In this document: piece after piece, positions 7,871 through 17,025 of the stretch
Layout: the number at the start of each line of letters is the position of its first letter
How positions within the stretch are numbered: the first letter of the stretch is position 1
Assembly: GCA_023512475.1 (NCBI GenBank)
Contig: JAILZL010000006.1
Span: forward strand, 25,767 to 89,766
Length of the DNA: 64,000 nt
Source of the DNA: Syntrophobacterales bacterium
GTDB lineage: Bacteria > Desulfobacterota > Desulfobaccia > Desulfobaccales > 0-14-0-80-60-11
Direction: 5' to 3'
Made by a program: the position numbers and the translations under genes
Notes under the pieces: model-generated
What the model was told of the DNA's origin: nothing
The model's input: the letters and a program-made list of their open reading frames with translations, nothing else
Database searches by the model: none

Positions 7871-8848
7871 ATGGAAAATGCTGCTGATCTGGTGCGCCGT
7901 ATCCTCTCCGGGGAAGTCAGGGCCGCGGCCCGCCTCATGCGGGATCTGGACGACGGCATCCCCGCAGCCCGGGAGGTGCTGAAGCACCTCTACCCCCACA
8001 GCGGCCGGGCCCACATCGTCGGCCTCACCGGCTCCCCGGGAGTGGGGAAAAGCACTCTCACCGACCGTCTCATCCAGCATCTCCGGGCCCAAGGCAGGAC
8101 CGTGGGGGTGGTGGCGGTGGATCCCACCAGCCCCTTCTCCGGCGGGGCCATTTTGGGGGACCGCATCCGCATGCAGCGCCATGCCACCGATGAGGGGGTC
8201 TTCATCCGCTCCCTGGCCACCCGGGGGCACTTCGGCGGCCTCACGGCCTCGGCCCGGGCGGTGATCACCGTGCTGGACGCCATGGGGAAGGATTATATCC
8301 TGGTGGAGACCGTGGGGGTGGGCCAGGACGAGGTGGAGGTCGCCGCCACCGCCGACACCACCGTGGTGGTCACCGTGCCGGGGCTGGGCGACGACATCCA
8401 GGCCCTGAAAGCGGGGCTCCTGGAGGTGGCGGACATCCTGGTGGTGAACAAGGCCGACCGGGAGGGCGCGGAGCGCACCGTCCAGGACCTGCTCCTCATG
8501 GTGGACATGCGCCGCAGCGGCAAGGAGCCCGGTGGCTGGATACCCCAGGTCATCCGCACCCAGGCCAAGGAGGATCTCGGCACGGAGGAGCTTCTGGCCG
8601 CCATCGAGGAGCACCGGCGGTATCTCACCCAGGCCGGCGGCGCGGCCCTGCAGGCGGCACGGCGGGAGCGGCTGCGCCAGGAATTCCTGGAGCTGCTCAA
8701 GGAAGGGGTGGCCGACCTGCTTCACCGGCGCCTCCTCAAGGACGGCCGTCTGGAGCAGATCCTGGACGATATCCAGGCCCGGCGCACCGACCCCTACAGC
8801 GCCAGCGAGGCGGTGGTGGCCCGGCTGGCCGCTTCCTGTCCGGAATGA
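7871..8848 (+). CDS. meaB: Methylmalonyl-CoA mutase-associated GTPase MeaB (ArgK family)
   Basis: 325 aa. This G3E-type GTPase protects and gates cofactor loading of adenosylcobalamin-dependent mutases. Visible motifs: Walker A GSPGVGKSTLTD (about residue 54), DPTSPFSGGAILGDRIRM (about 88), the Walker B region ETVGVGQDEVEV (about 148) and NKAD (about 195). The C-terminal helices are present (LEQILDDI near residue 300), so the gene is complete. No mutase gene lies in the window. Co-location with cobO and the cobalamin genes fits its role as a B12-enzyme chaperone. It follows chrA by 121 bases and may share its transcript. Confidence 0.95.
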   Translation: MENAADLVRRILSGEVRAAARLMRDLDDGIPAAREVLKHLYPHSGRAHIVGLTGSPGVGKSTLTDRLIQHLRAQGRTVGVVAVDPTSPFSGGAILGDRIRMQRHATDEGVFIRSLATRGHFGGLTASARAVITVLDAMGKDYILVETVGVGQDEVEVAATADTTVVVTVPGLGDDIQALKAGLLEVADILVVNKADREGAERTVQDLLLMVDMRRSGKEPGGWIPQVIRTQAKEDLGTEELLAAIEEHRRYLTQAGGAALQAARRERLRQEFLELLKEGVADLLHRRLLKDGRLEQILDDIQARRTDPYSASEAVVARLAASCPE

Positions 8849-8917
8849 GGCGCTCCCACCCCGCCCAGGCCCCTGCCCTCTCCGTTGCCGGGCAGAAGCG
8901 GGGGGGCCTTTTGCCCC

Positions 8918-10324
8918 TCAGACGCCGCCCCGCCGCCTGAGAGTCGCCAGGGCCTCCAGATGGGGGGTGTGGGGAAAGAAGTCAAAGGCCTGGGCCGTTT
9001 CCACCTCAAAGGTCCCGCTCAGCCGGGCCAGGTCCCGGGCCAGGGTGGCGGGGTGGCAGGACACCACGAGGAGACGCCGGGGGGCCAGCTCCGTGAGGAG
9101 GGCGCTGACCGCCGAATCCAGCCCCGCCCGGGGCGGGTCGGCGATGACCACCTCCGGCCGGGGGAAGGAGGGATCGGCCAGGGCGGCCCTCAGGGTCCGG
9201 GCCAGGTCCCCGGCCACAAAACGGCAGTTGTCCCGGCGGTTCAGACGGGCATTGGTGCGGGCGTCCGCCACGGCGACGGCCGAGAGCTCAAAGCCCACCA
9301 CCTGCCGCACCCGGGGGGCCAGGGCCAGGGCGATGCCGCCGGCGCCGCAGTACAGGTCCCAGACCACCTCCCGGCCGGTGAACTCCCCCCGCTCCCGGAG
9401 GGCGTCATACAACAGCTCCGCCGCCTCAGGGTTGGGCTGCAGGAAGGATTCCGGGGAAACCCGGAGGCGGACACCCGCCAGCTCCTCTTCCAGATACCCC
9501 GGGCCGGCGAGGATGCGCCCGGGGGGTGGCTGCGGCCGGGGGCGGCCGGGATAGTGCGAGTGGGCCAGGGTGGTGAGATCGGGAGCCAGGCGGCAAAGCT
9601 CCTCCGCCAGCCGGGCGAGGAGCTGAGGCCTTGCCTGCCCGGCGGTGAGGAGATGGAGGAGCTTCTGGCCGGTGCGTTTGCCCTCCCGCACCACCACGGC
9701 ATGCACCACCCCCTGGCCGGTGCGGCGGTCATAGGCCGTCAGTCCCAGGCGGCGGCAGAGGTCCCGGGTTTCCAGGACCAGGGTCATGGCCCCGGGCGAC
9801 AGGAGATGGCATTCCGCCACCGGGAAGATCTCCCCCGGCGCGTCGTGGCGGTGCAGGCCCAGGATGAGGCCGCCCTCTGCCGGCCCGCCCGGCGCGCCGG
9901 CAAAGGTCATCTTGTTGCGGTAGTGGCGCTCCCGGGGCGAGGGGACGGGATCCAGAAATTCCCGGGGGGCCACCTTGCCCAGGTGCCGCAGACACTCCTT
10001 AAGATGCCGCCCCTTCCAGCGCACCTGCTCCGCATAGCTCAGATGCTGCCAGCGGCAGCCGCCGCAGACCCCGAAATGCCGGCAGAAAGGGGGGGTATAA
10101 TGGGGGGACTCCTGAAGGACGGCCAGGACCCGGGCCTCGAGATGGCGCCGGTGCCGGCGGGTGATCTGCACCCGCAGCCGTTGGCCGGGCAGGGCCTGGT
10201 CCACGAACACGGCCAGCCCTCCCACCCGGGCGACAGCCTGACCGCCGTAGGCCAGCCGGTCCGGAGTGAGCTCCAGCTCGGCGCCGGGGTCCAGGCACAC
10301 TGCGGGGTCAGGGGGCGGGGTCAT
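8918..10324 (-). CDS. rlmD: 23S rRNA (uracil-5)-methyltransferase, RlmD/RumA family
   Basis: 468 aa from ATG 10324; the ORF's first codon at 10354 is TTG. An N-terminal TRAM domain (about 10-65) precedes the iron-sulfur motif CRHFGVCGGCRWQH (about residues 80-95), in which four Cys bind [4Fe-4S]. The SAM domain has DLYCGAGG (about 310), the DPPRAGLD motif (about 400) and the catalytic SCHPATLARDL (about 428), where the family more often has SCNP. The final HLEAL matches the HVE base motif. It methylates a uridine of 23S rRNA, though it could instead be a related tRNA enzyme. It is divergent from cobO. Confidence 0.92.
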   Translation of the reverse strand: MTPPPDPAVCLDPGAELELTPDRLAYGGQAVARVGGLAVFVDQALPGQRLRVQITRRHRRHLEARVLAVLQESPHYTPPFCRHFGVCGGCRWQHLSYAEQVRWKGRHLKECLRHLGKVAPREFLDPVPSPRERHYRNKMTFAGAPGGPAEGGLILGLHRHDAPGEIFPVAECHLLSPGAMTLVLETRDLCRRLGLTAYDRRTGQGVVHAVVVREGKRTGQKLLHLLTAGQARPQLLARLAEELCRLAPDLTTLAHSHYPGRPRPQPPPGRILAGPGYLEEELAGVRLRVSPESFLQPNPEAAELLYDALRERGEFTGREVVWDLYCGAGGIALALAPRVRQVVGFELSAVAVADARTNARLNRRDNCRFVAGDLARTLRAALADPSFPRPEVVIADPPRAGLDSAVSALLTELAPRRLLVVSCHPATLARDLARLSGTFEVETAQAFDFFPHTPHLEALATLRRRGGV

Positions 10325-10385
10325 GGCTGAAGGGAGGGGGCCCGTCCCGGCCAACCCGGGCCCGCACCCCTGCCGGGAGGCGGAA

Positions 10386-10943
10386 GTGCAGGACGATGCT
10401 GACCAGCGGTTGACGTCCCGGGACCACTTGGGCGCCCTCTACATTTACACCGGCGACGGCAAAGGCAAGACCACCGCCGCCTTGGGGGAGGCCCTCCGGG
10501 CCGTGGGCCGGGGGCTGAAGGTATGCGTGCTGCAATTCCTCAAAGGTCGGCAGACGGGGGAAGTCGTGGCCGCCCCCCGGCTGGCCCCGGAGCTGAGGCT
10601 GGTGCTCCTGGGCCGCCCCGGCCGGATGAACCTCAAGGCCCCGGCACCCGCCGATCTGGCCCGGCTGGCCGCCGGCTGGGACCTGGCCCGCCGCCTCATC
10701 ACCTCCGGGGACTATGATCTGGTGGTGCTGGATGAAATCAACCCGGTGCTGGACGCCGGTCTCATCCCCCTGGAGGAGGCCCTGGCGGTCTTTCAGGGAC
10801 GCCCCCCGGGGATGACCCTCATCCTCACCGGCCGCCGGGCGCCTGCGGCCCTCATCGCCGCCGCCCGGGTGGTCACGGAGATGCACCCGGTGAAGCACTA
10901 CTTCCAGGGCGGCCTCCGGGCCCGCCGGGGCATCGAGTGGTAA
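10386..10943 (+). CDS. cobO: Cob(I)alamin/corrinoid adenosyltransferase, CobO/BtuR type
   Basis: 185 aa from GTG 10386, which has GGGAGG 6-7 bases upstream. Earlier in-frame ATGs at 10266 and 10323 would overlap the start of the divergent rlmD. The P-loop GDGKGKTTAALG (about residues 22-33) is near the N-terminus; DLVVLDEINPVLDAG (about 115) and the VTEMHPVKHYF end are typical CobO blocks. It transfers the adenosyl group of ATP to reduced cobalt, giving the coenzyme form needed by B12 enzymes. It converges with the cbiB end of the large minus-strand cobalamin operon, 15 bases away. Confidence 0.94.
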   Translation: MQDDADQRLTSRDHLGALYIYTGDGKGKTTAALGEALRAVGRGLKVCVLQFLKGRQTGEVVAAPRLAPELRLVLLGRPGRMNLKAPAPADLARLAAGWDLARRLITSGDYDLVVLDEINPVLDAGLIPLEEALAVFQGRPPGMTLILTGRRAPAALIAAARVVTEMHPVKHYFQGGLRARRGIEW

Positions 10944-10958
10944 CCTCCCCTTTACGCC

Positions 10959-11933
10959 TTACCGCCACCCGCAGCCCAGCAGGCCCCAGACGCCGGCCCC
11001 GGCCAGCCCCAGTCCCAGGGCGGTGAGCCCCGCCATGCTCAGGGAGACGGCATACAGGAGGCGCACCGCCTGGCGGTAGTGCCCCGCATCCACGGGCCGC
11101 GGCCCCGCATCGCCGATGGAGGGCTTGTCCACCTGCTCACCGAAATACACCGCCGGGCCCCCCAGCTGCACCCCCAGCGCCCCGGCCAGGGCCGCCTCGG
11201 GCCGGCCGGCATTGGGACTGCTGGCCTTGTGGCCGTCCCGGGCCAGAATCCGCCGGGCTCCGGGGCCGTCCAGCCCCAGGGGCCCGGCCCAGAGCACCAC
11301 CAGCCCAGCCGTCAGCCGGGCCGGCAGGAAGTTCAGCACGTCGTCCGCCCGGGCCGCCACCCGGCCGAACTTCAGATAGCGGGTATTCTTATACCCCACC
11401 ATGCTGTCCAGGGTGTTGGCTGTCTTGTACAGGGCCAGCCCTGGCAGGCCAAGGAGCAGGAGATAAAACATGGGCGCCACGATGCCGTCCGAGAGGTTCT
11501 CCGCCACCGTCTCCAGCACCGCCCGGCGCACCTCCGCCGGGGAGAGGTGGGCCGTCTCCCGCCCCACTATGCGGCTGAGCCAGAAGCGGGCGGCGTCCAG
11601 ATCCCCGGCCGCCAGGGCTTCTTCCACCCGCAGGCTTTCCAGGTGCAGGCTGCGGGTGGCCAAGCCGGCATAGCACAGATACGCCGCCGCCAGAAATTGG
11701 ACTGCATCCGGCAGTCCGGGCAGAACCAGGCAGAGCAGCACCACCGGCGCCAGCGCCCCGGCCTGCACCGCCAGCCAGAAGCTCAGCCCGGCGGCCACCG
11801 TGGGCTGATAAAACCGGCTCTCCGCGGCCCCAATGAGCCGACCGATGAGGCGCACCGGATGCGGCCAGGCGGGAGGGTCGCCCACCACCAGGTCCAGGGC
11901 GTAGCCCGCCAGAAAGGGCCAGGCCAGGTTCAC
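10959..11933 (-). CDS. cbiB: Adenosylcobinamide-phosphate synthase CbiB
   Basis: 324 aa, integral membrane protein. It joins aminopropanol phosphate to adenosylcobyric acid. Family hallmarks: DLVVGDPPAWPHPVRLIG at residues 14-31, AENLSDGIVAPMFY (about 144), LYKTANTLDSMVGYKN (about 168) and the GHKASSPNAGRPEAALAG block (about 235). The start is GTG 11933, overlapping the cobD stop as GTGA, so it is translationally coupled. It is the last gene of the minus-strand cobalamin operon. Confidence 0.95.
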   Translation of the reverse strand: MNLAWPFLAGYALDLVVGDPPAWPHPVRLIGRLIGAAESRFYQPTVAAGLSFWLAVQAGALAPVVLLCLVLPGLPDAVQFLAAAYLCYAGLATRSLHLESLRVEEALAAGDLDAARFWLSRIVGRETAHLSPAEVRRAVLETVAENLSDGIVAPMFYLLLLGLPGLALYKTANTLDSMVGYKNTRYLKFGRVAARADDVLNFLPARLTAGLVVLWAGPLGLDGPGARRILARDGHKASSPNAGRPEAALAGALGVQLGGPAVYFGEQVDKPSIGDAGPRPVDAGHYRQAVRLLYAVSLSMAGLTALGLGLAGAGVWGLLGCGWR

Positions 11934-13027
11934 GCCGCCGCCTCCCGCAGGACCTCCGCCAGGGCCGCCGCCAGCCGGTCATTGTCCTCGGGGCGGCGCA
12001 CCGCCACCCGGACAAAACCCTCGTCCAGCCCGGGAAAATTGCTGGCATCCCGGATGATCAGTCCCCGGAGCAGCAGGCGGCGGCGCAGGTCCGCGGCCGT
12101 GAGCCCCGGGGTGGTGATCCTCAGCAGCAGGTAATTGGCCGCCGACGGGAACACCTGCAGTCCCGGCAAGGCGGAAAGCTGCCTAAAGAAACGCTCCCGG
12201 GCCGCTCGCACCATCTCCCGGCTGCGGACCATGAAGTCCCGGTCCTTCAGGCAAGCCCGCCCCGCGGCCTGGGCCAGGGTGCTCACCGACCAGGGCTCCT
12301 GCACCGCCGCCAGCCGGGCGACCAGCTCCGGGGCCGCCAGGAGGTACCCCAGGCGGATGCCGGGGAGGCCGAAAAATTTGGTGAAGGACCGCAGGATCAT
12401 AAGCCGGGGCATCCGGGCCAGCTCGGTTTTGAGGGAGGCCTCCTCCACGAAATCAATAAAGGCCTCATCCAGGACCACCCGCGCGCCCCGGGCGCTGAGG
12501 CGCCGGACCGCCGCCACCATCTCCTGAAGGGAGAGCAGGGCGCCGCTGGGGCTGGCGGGGTTGGCCAGAAAGACCAGGTCCGCCTCTCCCGGATCAACGG
12601 GCTCCCTTAGGGTGAAGCCGTCGGCTGCGGCGGTATAATGCCAGTGCACCTCGGCTCCCGCCGCCTGGAGGGCCTTGTGGTATTCGCTGAAGGCCGGCGC
12701 CACGATGAGCCCCCGCCGGGGCCGAAGCGTCCGGGGCAGGAGGTAGATGAGCTCGGTGGAGCCATTGCCCACCAGGATCTCGTCCGGGCTGAGGCCGTGG
12801 TAGGCGGCCAGCTCCTCCCGGAGGGCCGTGCAGCGCCGGTCCGGATAATGCACCACTTCGGCCAGGGCTGCCGCCAGGGCCGCCGGCAGCCCCGGCGGAA
12901 ACCCCAGGGGATTGATGCTGGCGGAAAAATCCACCAGCTCCCCCGGGGATCGGCCCAGCTCCCGGGCAATGCCGTAAATGTCCCCGCCGTGCTCCGGCAC
13001 GGTGCGGGCCGGGGGCATGCTCGTCAT
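11930..13027 (-). CDS. cobD: Threonine-phosphate decarboxylase (CobD/CobC), PLP enzyme
   Basis: 365 aa, aminotransferase class I fold. It decarboxylates threonine-phosphate to aminopropanol phosphate, the side chain CbiB attaches. Typical features: HGGDIYGIARE near the start, FSASINPLG (about 34), NGSTELIYLLPR (about 83), the PLP-lysine region SFTKFFGLPGIRLGY (about 218) and a C-terminal Arg segment (LLLRITTPG). Histidinol-phosphate aminotransferase is the closest alternative, but the position between cbiP and cbiB settles the call. The ATG overlaps the cbiP stop as ATGA. Confidence 0.93.
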   Translation of the reverse strand: MTSMPPARTVPEHGGDIYGIARELGRSPGELVDFSASINPLGFPPGLPAALAAALAEVVHYPDRRCTALREELAAYHGLSPDEILVGNGSTELIYLLPRTLRPRRGLIVAPAFSEYHKALQAAGAEVHWHYTAAADGFTLREPVDPGEADLVFLANPASPSGALLSLQEMVAAVRRLSARGARVVLDEAFIDFVEEASLKTELARMPRLMILRSFTKFFGLPGIRLGYLLAAPELVARLAAVQEPWSVSTLAQAAGRACLKDRDFMVRSREMVRAARERFFRQLSALPGLQVFPSAANYLLLRITTPGLTAADLRRRLLLRGLIIRDASNFPGLDEGFVRVAVRRPEDNDRLAAALAEVLREAAA

Positions 13028-14547
13028 TTCCTGATCATCTCCCGGATGGCGCCAAGATCCAGGTGCTGGCGCAAGGCGTCCGCCAGACGGTTGAACTGCT
13101 CTTCCTGAAAAGCCTGGAAGGAGTCCGACCCCGGAGTCAGCCGGCGGCCCCGCTCCCGGGCCAGACCCGCCAGGTAGGCCCGCCGGAAGCCGTCGGAGTC
13201 GAAAAGCCCGTGGAGATACGTGCCGGCAATCCGGCCGTCGGGGCTCTGCCAGCCCTCCAGGCCGGGGGCGGGCCGGCCGTTCACCGCCACCAGAGCGAAA
13301 AGCGGGGTTCCGGGTCCCTGGGCTTCGGTCACCCCCATGTGGATCTCATAGGCCGTCACCGCAGCCCCCCGGGCCTCCCCGGTGAGGGCCCTCGCCTCCA
13401 CCTGGGTCATGGTCTTCTCCCCGGCCATGGTGGTGCGGACCGGCAGCAGCCCCAGCCCCGGAGCCTTCTGGCCCGGCGGACCTTCCACCCCCAGGGGATC
13501 ATAGACCTCCAGCCCCAGCATCTGATAGCCACCGCAGACCCCCAGGACATGCCCCCCCGCCTGGGCGAACGCCGTCAGCTGCCGGGCCAGTCCCGTCTCC
13601 CTCAGGTAGGCAAGGTCGGCGAGGGTGTTTTTGCTGCCTGGCAGGATGATCAGGTCGGCCTCCTCCAGCTCCTCGGGGGCCTCCAGGTAGCGCAGGGCCA
13701 CCCCCGGCTCCCGCTCCAGGGGGTCGAAATCGGTGTAATTGGAAATGTGGGGCAGCCGTATCACCCCCACCCGCAGGCGGTCGTCGTCCGGCCAGCCCCG
13801 CCCCGCCGCGGCCCGTTTGCGGGCCAAGGCGACGCTGTCCTCCTCCGGCAGGGCCAGATCGGAAAGATAGGGCAGCACCCCCAAAACCGGCCGCCGGGTG
13901 CGCCGGGCGATGATCTCCACCCCCTCGGCGAACAGGGCCGGATCGCCCCGGAATTTGTTGATGATGAACCCCCGCAGCCTGCGCCGCTCCGCCGGGGTCA
14001 GGAGATGAAAGGCCCCGATGGTGGCGGCAAAGACCCCGCCCCGCTCGATATCCGCCACCAGCAGCACCTGGGCGTCCGCCCGCCGGGCCATGGCAAAATT
14101 CACCAGGTCGTGGGCCTTGAGGTTGAGCTCCACGGCGCTGCCGGCCCCCTCCAGAATGATGAGCTCAGACCGCGCCGCCAGACGCCGGAAGCTCTCCATG
14201 ACCCGCCTCAGGAGCCGGGGTTTGAGGCGGTAGTAGTCCCGGGCGCTGAAGTTCCCCAGCACCCGGCCCTGCACGATGACTTGGGACCCCACGTCGGAGC
14301 TGGGCTTGAGGAGAATGGGGTTCATGTCCACGTGGGGGTCCAGCCCGGCCGCCCGGGCCTGCACCACCTGCGCCCGGCCCATCTCCCCGCCGTCCGCAGT
14401 GATGAAGCTGTTCAAGGCCATGTTCTGCGCCTTGAAGGGCGCCACCTTGACCCCCTCCTGGGCGAACACCCGGCAGAGGCCCGCCACCAGGATGCTTTTG
14501 CCCACATCCGAACCGGAACCCAGAACCATCAGGGGGCGGAATTTCAC
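13024..14547 (-). CDS. cbiP: Cobyric acid synthase CbiP/CobQ
   Basis: 507 aa. It amidates four side chains of adenosylcobyrinate a,c-diamide using glutamine and ATP. The dethiobiotin-synthetase-like ATP domain has GSGSDVGKS (about 11-19) and FKAQNMALNS (about 39-48). The class I-like glutaminase half has the nucleophile Cys in GVCGGYQMLG (about 336) and a late His in GTYLHGLFD (about 445). Length matches the family. The start is GTG 14547, overlapping the cbiH stop as GTGA. Confidence 0.96.
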   Translation of the reverse strand: MKFRPLMVLGSGSDVGKSILVAGLCRVFAQEGVKVAPFKAQNMALNSFITADGGEMGRAQVVQARAAGLDPHVDMNPILLKPSSDVGSQVIVQGRVLGNFSARDYYRLKPRLLRRVMESFRRLAARSELIILEGAGSAVELNLKAHDLVNFAMARRADAQVLLVADIERGGVFAATIGAFHLLTPAERRRLRGFIINKFRGDPALFAEGVEIIARRTRRPVLGVLPYLSDLALPEEDSVALARKRAAAGRGWPDDDRLRVGVIRLPHISNYTDFDPLEREPGVALRYLEAPEELEEADLIILPGSKNTLADLAYLRETGLARQLTAFAQAGGHVLGVCGGYQMLGLEVYDPLGVEGPPGQKAPGLGLLPVRTTMAGEKTMTQVEARALTGEARGAAVTAYEIHMGVTEAQGPGTPLFALVAVNGRPAPGLEGWQSPDGRIAGTYLHGLFDSDGFRRAYLAGLARERGRRLTPGSDSFQAFQEEQFNRLADALRQHLDLGAIREMIRK

Positions 14548-15332
14548 GGTCCGGTCCCCCCTTCGGCCAGGACGTATTTGTCCCGGTAGCCCCGGGGCGT
14601 GATCAGATACCCGCCATAGATGAAGCTGCGGGAATTCCCCACGATCACCATGGTCTGCATGTCCACCGGATGGCTGAGCATCTCCCCCAGGGTGGTGAGA
14701 ATGACCTCCTCGCCCGCCCGCATGGCCCGGCGCACGATGCCCACCGGAGTCCCGGGGGCTCTGGCCGCCAACAGCAGCCGCTGCACCGCCGCCAGCTGCC
14801 AGTCCCGCCTCTTGCTGAGGGGATTGTAGAGGGCCAGGACGAAATCAGCGGCCGCCGCGGCCCGGACCCGTTTTTCAATGATCTCCCAGGGGGTCAGCAG
14901 ATCGCTTAGGGAAATGGCGCAGAAATCGTGCATCAACGGCGCGCCCAGGAGTGCCGCGGCCGCGGTCATGGCCGGCACCCCGGGAATGACCTCCAGGTAC
15001 AGGTCCACCGGGCCCGGATCCCCGGGGGGCGCCACCTTCAGTTCCTGAGCTGCGGCAAGCTCCAGGATGACCCCCGCCATGCCGTACACGCCGGCGTCCC
15101 CGCCGGAGACCAGGGCCACCCGGGCACCGCCTTGGGCCCGGGCCAGGGCCAGGCGGCCCCGGGCCAGCTCCTGCTTCATGGCCCCGGCCACCACCTCCCG
15201 CCCCGCCAGCAGGGGGGCGATGAGCTCCAGGTAGGTCTGATAGCCCACCACCACCTGGGCCGCCTCCAGGGCGCTGCGGGCCCGAGGGGTCAGGTGTTCC
15301 AGGGCCCCGGGCCCCAGGCTGACGACGCTCAG
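14544..15332 (-). CDS. cbiH: Cobalt-precorrin-3B C17-methyltransferase CbiH/CobJ, probable CTG start
   Basis: 262 aa, tetrapyrrole methylase family. It performs the ring-contracting C17 methylation. SAM-binding motifs: VVSLGPGALEHLT (residues 3-15), VSGGDAGVYGMAG (about 75-87), EVIPGVPAMTAAAALLG (about 110) and FVLALYNPLSKRR (about 155). The ORF runs on upstream inside cbiG, but that stretch is low complexity. Homology begins at the CTG 15332, which overlaps the cbiG stop as CTGA. No ATG, GTG or TTG lies in frame nearby. This is the second CTGA overlap in the window after chrA. Confidence 0.9.
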   Translation of the reverse strand: MSVVSLGPGALEHLTPRARSALEAAQVVVGYQTYLELIAPLLAGREVVAGAMKQELARGRLALARAQGGARVALVSGGDAGVYGMAGVILELAAAQELKVAPPGDPGPVDLYLEVIPGVPAMTAAAALLGAPLMHDFCAISLSDLLTPWEIIEKRVRAAAAADFVLALYNPLSKRRDWQLAAVQRLLLAARAPGTPVGIVRRAMRAGEEVILTTLGEMLSHPVDMQTMVIVGNSRSFIYGGYLITPRGYRDKYVLAEGGTGP

Positions 15333-16399
15333 GGTTCCCGGGCCACCGCCAGGGTGAGGTGGGGGCCCTTCACTTTGGGCACGAGGAGTCTGCCCCCCGC
15401 CGCTCTCAGGGCCGCGGCCTCGGCCACGCTGGGGGTCCCCAGATGCCGGGCCGCCACCGCCGAGGGGTTGGGAGCGCGCACCTCCGCCAAATCCGCCGCG
15501 GTGAACCATAAAAACTCCCCTCCCAGACGCCGGGCAGCCTCCCGGAGCCCGGGTTCATCCTTGCGGGCCGCCACCGTGGCCATGGCCCGCAGACAAGCCA
15601 GGGACAGCTTCTCCCGGGAAAAGATCTCCCGGATCAACCCTTCCACCGCCTCGGCCGCAATCCCCCGATGACACCCCACCCCCACCGTCAGGATCCGGGG
15701 CCTCAGTCGCACCCAGTCCGGGGGCCAGCGGTGTTCCCGGCAGCCCACGTAGACCCCGGGGCCGGGCCGGGTCAGCGCCTGGCTGAGGTCGGCCTCCGGG
15801 AGGAAACACTCCGGATGCGCCGCGGTCAGCGTCGCCAGCCGCGCCTCGGGGTCCACCAGGGTCACCGGTTCGCCGGCCAGAAGCGCCATGGAGACAGCCC
15901 GCACCGCCGCCAGGTTTTCCAGCCGGAGACCCAGGCGGGGCGCCAGGGCGTCCAGCGCCGGGAGGCCGGCCACATCCGTGGCGGTGGTGATGACCGGGGT
16001 GCCTCCCAAAACCGCGGCCACCTGCCGGGCCAGGTCGTTGGCCCCCCCCAGATGCCCGGACAGCAGGCTGACGGCGAAACGCCCCCCCTCATCCACCACC
16101 ACCACCGCCGGGTCGGCGGCTTTGTCCTGCAGCAGGGGGGCGAGGGTGCGCACCACAATCCCCGCCGCCATGATGCAGACCAGGTTTTCCCGGCGGGCAA
16201 AGGCTTCATGGGCCACCTCGGCAAAGCGGCTGAAACCGTGGCAGCCCGGCTCCCCGGCGGCCAGGTGTTCCGGCAGCCAGCAGGCCGCGCCGGGGAGTCC
16301 CCCGGCCAGCCGCCGGGCCAGCGCTGCGCCCCGGGGCGTCAGGGCCACCACCCTCAGGGGCCGGGGGTTGTCAGGTCCAGGAGCCGGAGCCGGGGGCAT
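15329..16399 (-). CDS. cbiG: Cobalt-precorrin-5A hydrolase CbiG
   Basis: 356 aa. It opens the delta-lactone and releases the C20 fragment as acetaldehyde; it occurs only in the anaerobic (cobalt-early) pathway, so it diagnoses pathway type. N-terminal block: LVCIMAAGIVVRTLAPLL (about 73-90) and VVDEGGRFAVSLLSGHLGGAND (about 100-121). The central region is variable, and the C-terminal CbiG domain begins VGVGCHRGIAAE (about 240). Length is typical. It is the first gene after a 626-base gap that holds an AT-rich promoter-like patch and a dispersed element, so it probably starts a new transcript or is re-initiated. Confidence 0.93.
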   Translation of the reverse strand: MPPAPAPGPDNPRPLRVVALTPRGAALARRLAGGLPGAACWLPEHLAAGEPGCHGFSRFAEVAHEAFARRENLVCIMAAGIVVRTLAPLLQDKAADPAVVVVDEGGRFAVSLLSGHLGGANDLARQVAAVLGGTPVITTATDVAGLPALDALAPRLGLRLENLAAVRAVSMALLAGEPVTLVDPEARLATLTAAHPECFLPEADLSQALTRPGPGVYVGCREHRWPPDWVRLRPRILTVGVGCHRGIAAEAVEGLIREIFSREKLSLACLRAMATVAARKDEPGLREAARRLGGEFLWFTAADLAEVRAPNPSAVAARHLGTPSVAEAAALRAAGGRLLVPKVKGPHLTLAVAREP

Positions 16400-16757
16400 G
16401 GCAGTGAAAGTTGAGAAATGTTATGAGAAAATTGAGCTTATTTTTTGAAATACTTGCATATTTCCGGTTTCATCCCTAAGGGGAAGGCGGAGAGCGGTGC
16501 AGCCCCCACCCCCCCTCTGCCGGGCATCTCACAGGCAAGAGCCTGAATCCCTTAAAGAAAACAATAGAAATACCGTCAGGGAACTGGCCGGGGCTCACTG
16601 CCCCGCGGCCGCCTTGCCCCAAACAGCCACCTGAGCCCCCCTTCCCTGCCGGGAGCAATCGGGCTGCCCGCCTCGCCCCGCCGGGTGGGAGAAGGGTGCC
16701 CTCCCCTCCGGGGGTTTGGAATCAGGGGCCCGCCCCTTCTGGAGCAGGTTGGTGAAA
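16400..16757. other. Non-coding gap upstream of cbiG with AT-rich promoter-like patch
   Basis: About 16405-16475 is distinctly AT-rich (gagaaaattgagcttattttttgaaatac) in an otherwise GC-rich region and lies just upstream of cbiG on the minus strand, so it is a likely promoter. The rest is GC-rich with no supported gene. No cobalamin-riboswitch core (GCCACTG box) was found here. Confidence 0.5.
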
Positions 16758-16919
16758 TAAGCTTATTCGAAGAAGGGGCCAGGGGCACCAACCCCTGCCC
16801 CCGCCCCGAACCCTCTCCCCACCCTATAAATGGGATGTGGCTTCGCCAAACTCAAAAAATCGGCCGGCCTCATCCCACCAGATTTCGGGGAGGGGTGTTT
16901 TTCAACCGCCTGCCAGGCT
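16758..16919 (-). repeat. Dispersed intergenic element, copy B (full)
   Basis: The reverse complement runs CCTGGCAGGCGGTTGAAAAA, CCCTCCCCGAAATCTGG, GGGATGAGGCCGGCCGATTT, GGCGAAGCCACATCCCATTT, a G-rich run, then GGCCCCTTCTTCGAATAAGC. It aligns block for block with copies C and D. It lies between the end of cbiF and the start of cbiG. Confidence 0.85.
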
Positions 16920-17025
16920 TCGATGTCCTTGACTTTCAGGGCTGCGATGGGAGCGGGGACCAGCCTCCCCCATCACTTTCGCCGCCCCAGATGGCCCCGC
17001 GGCCCGGCCCCGGGACCGGGTCCGC

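Noticed and set aside
16400-17025. Second cobalamin riboswitch upstream of cbiG
   Set aside because: Looked for the GCCACTG box and flanking core on both strands; not present. Only an AT-rich patch and a dispersed element.
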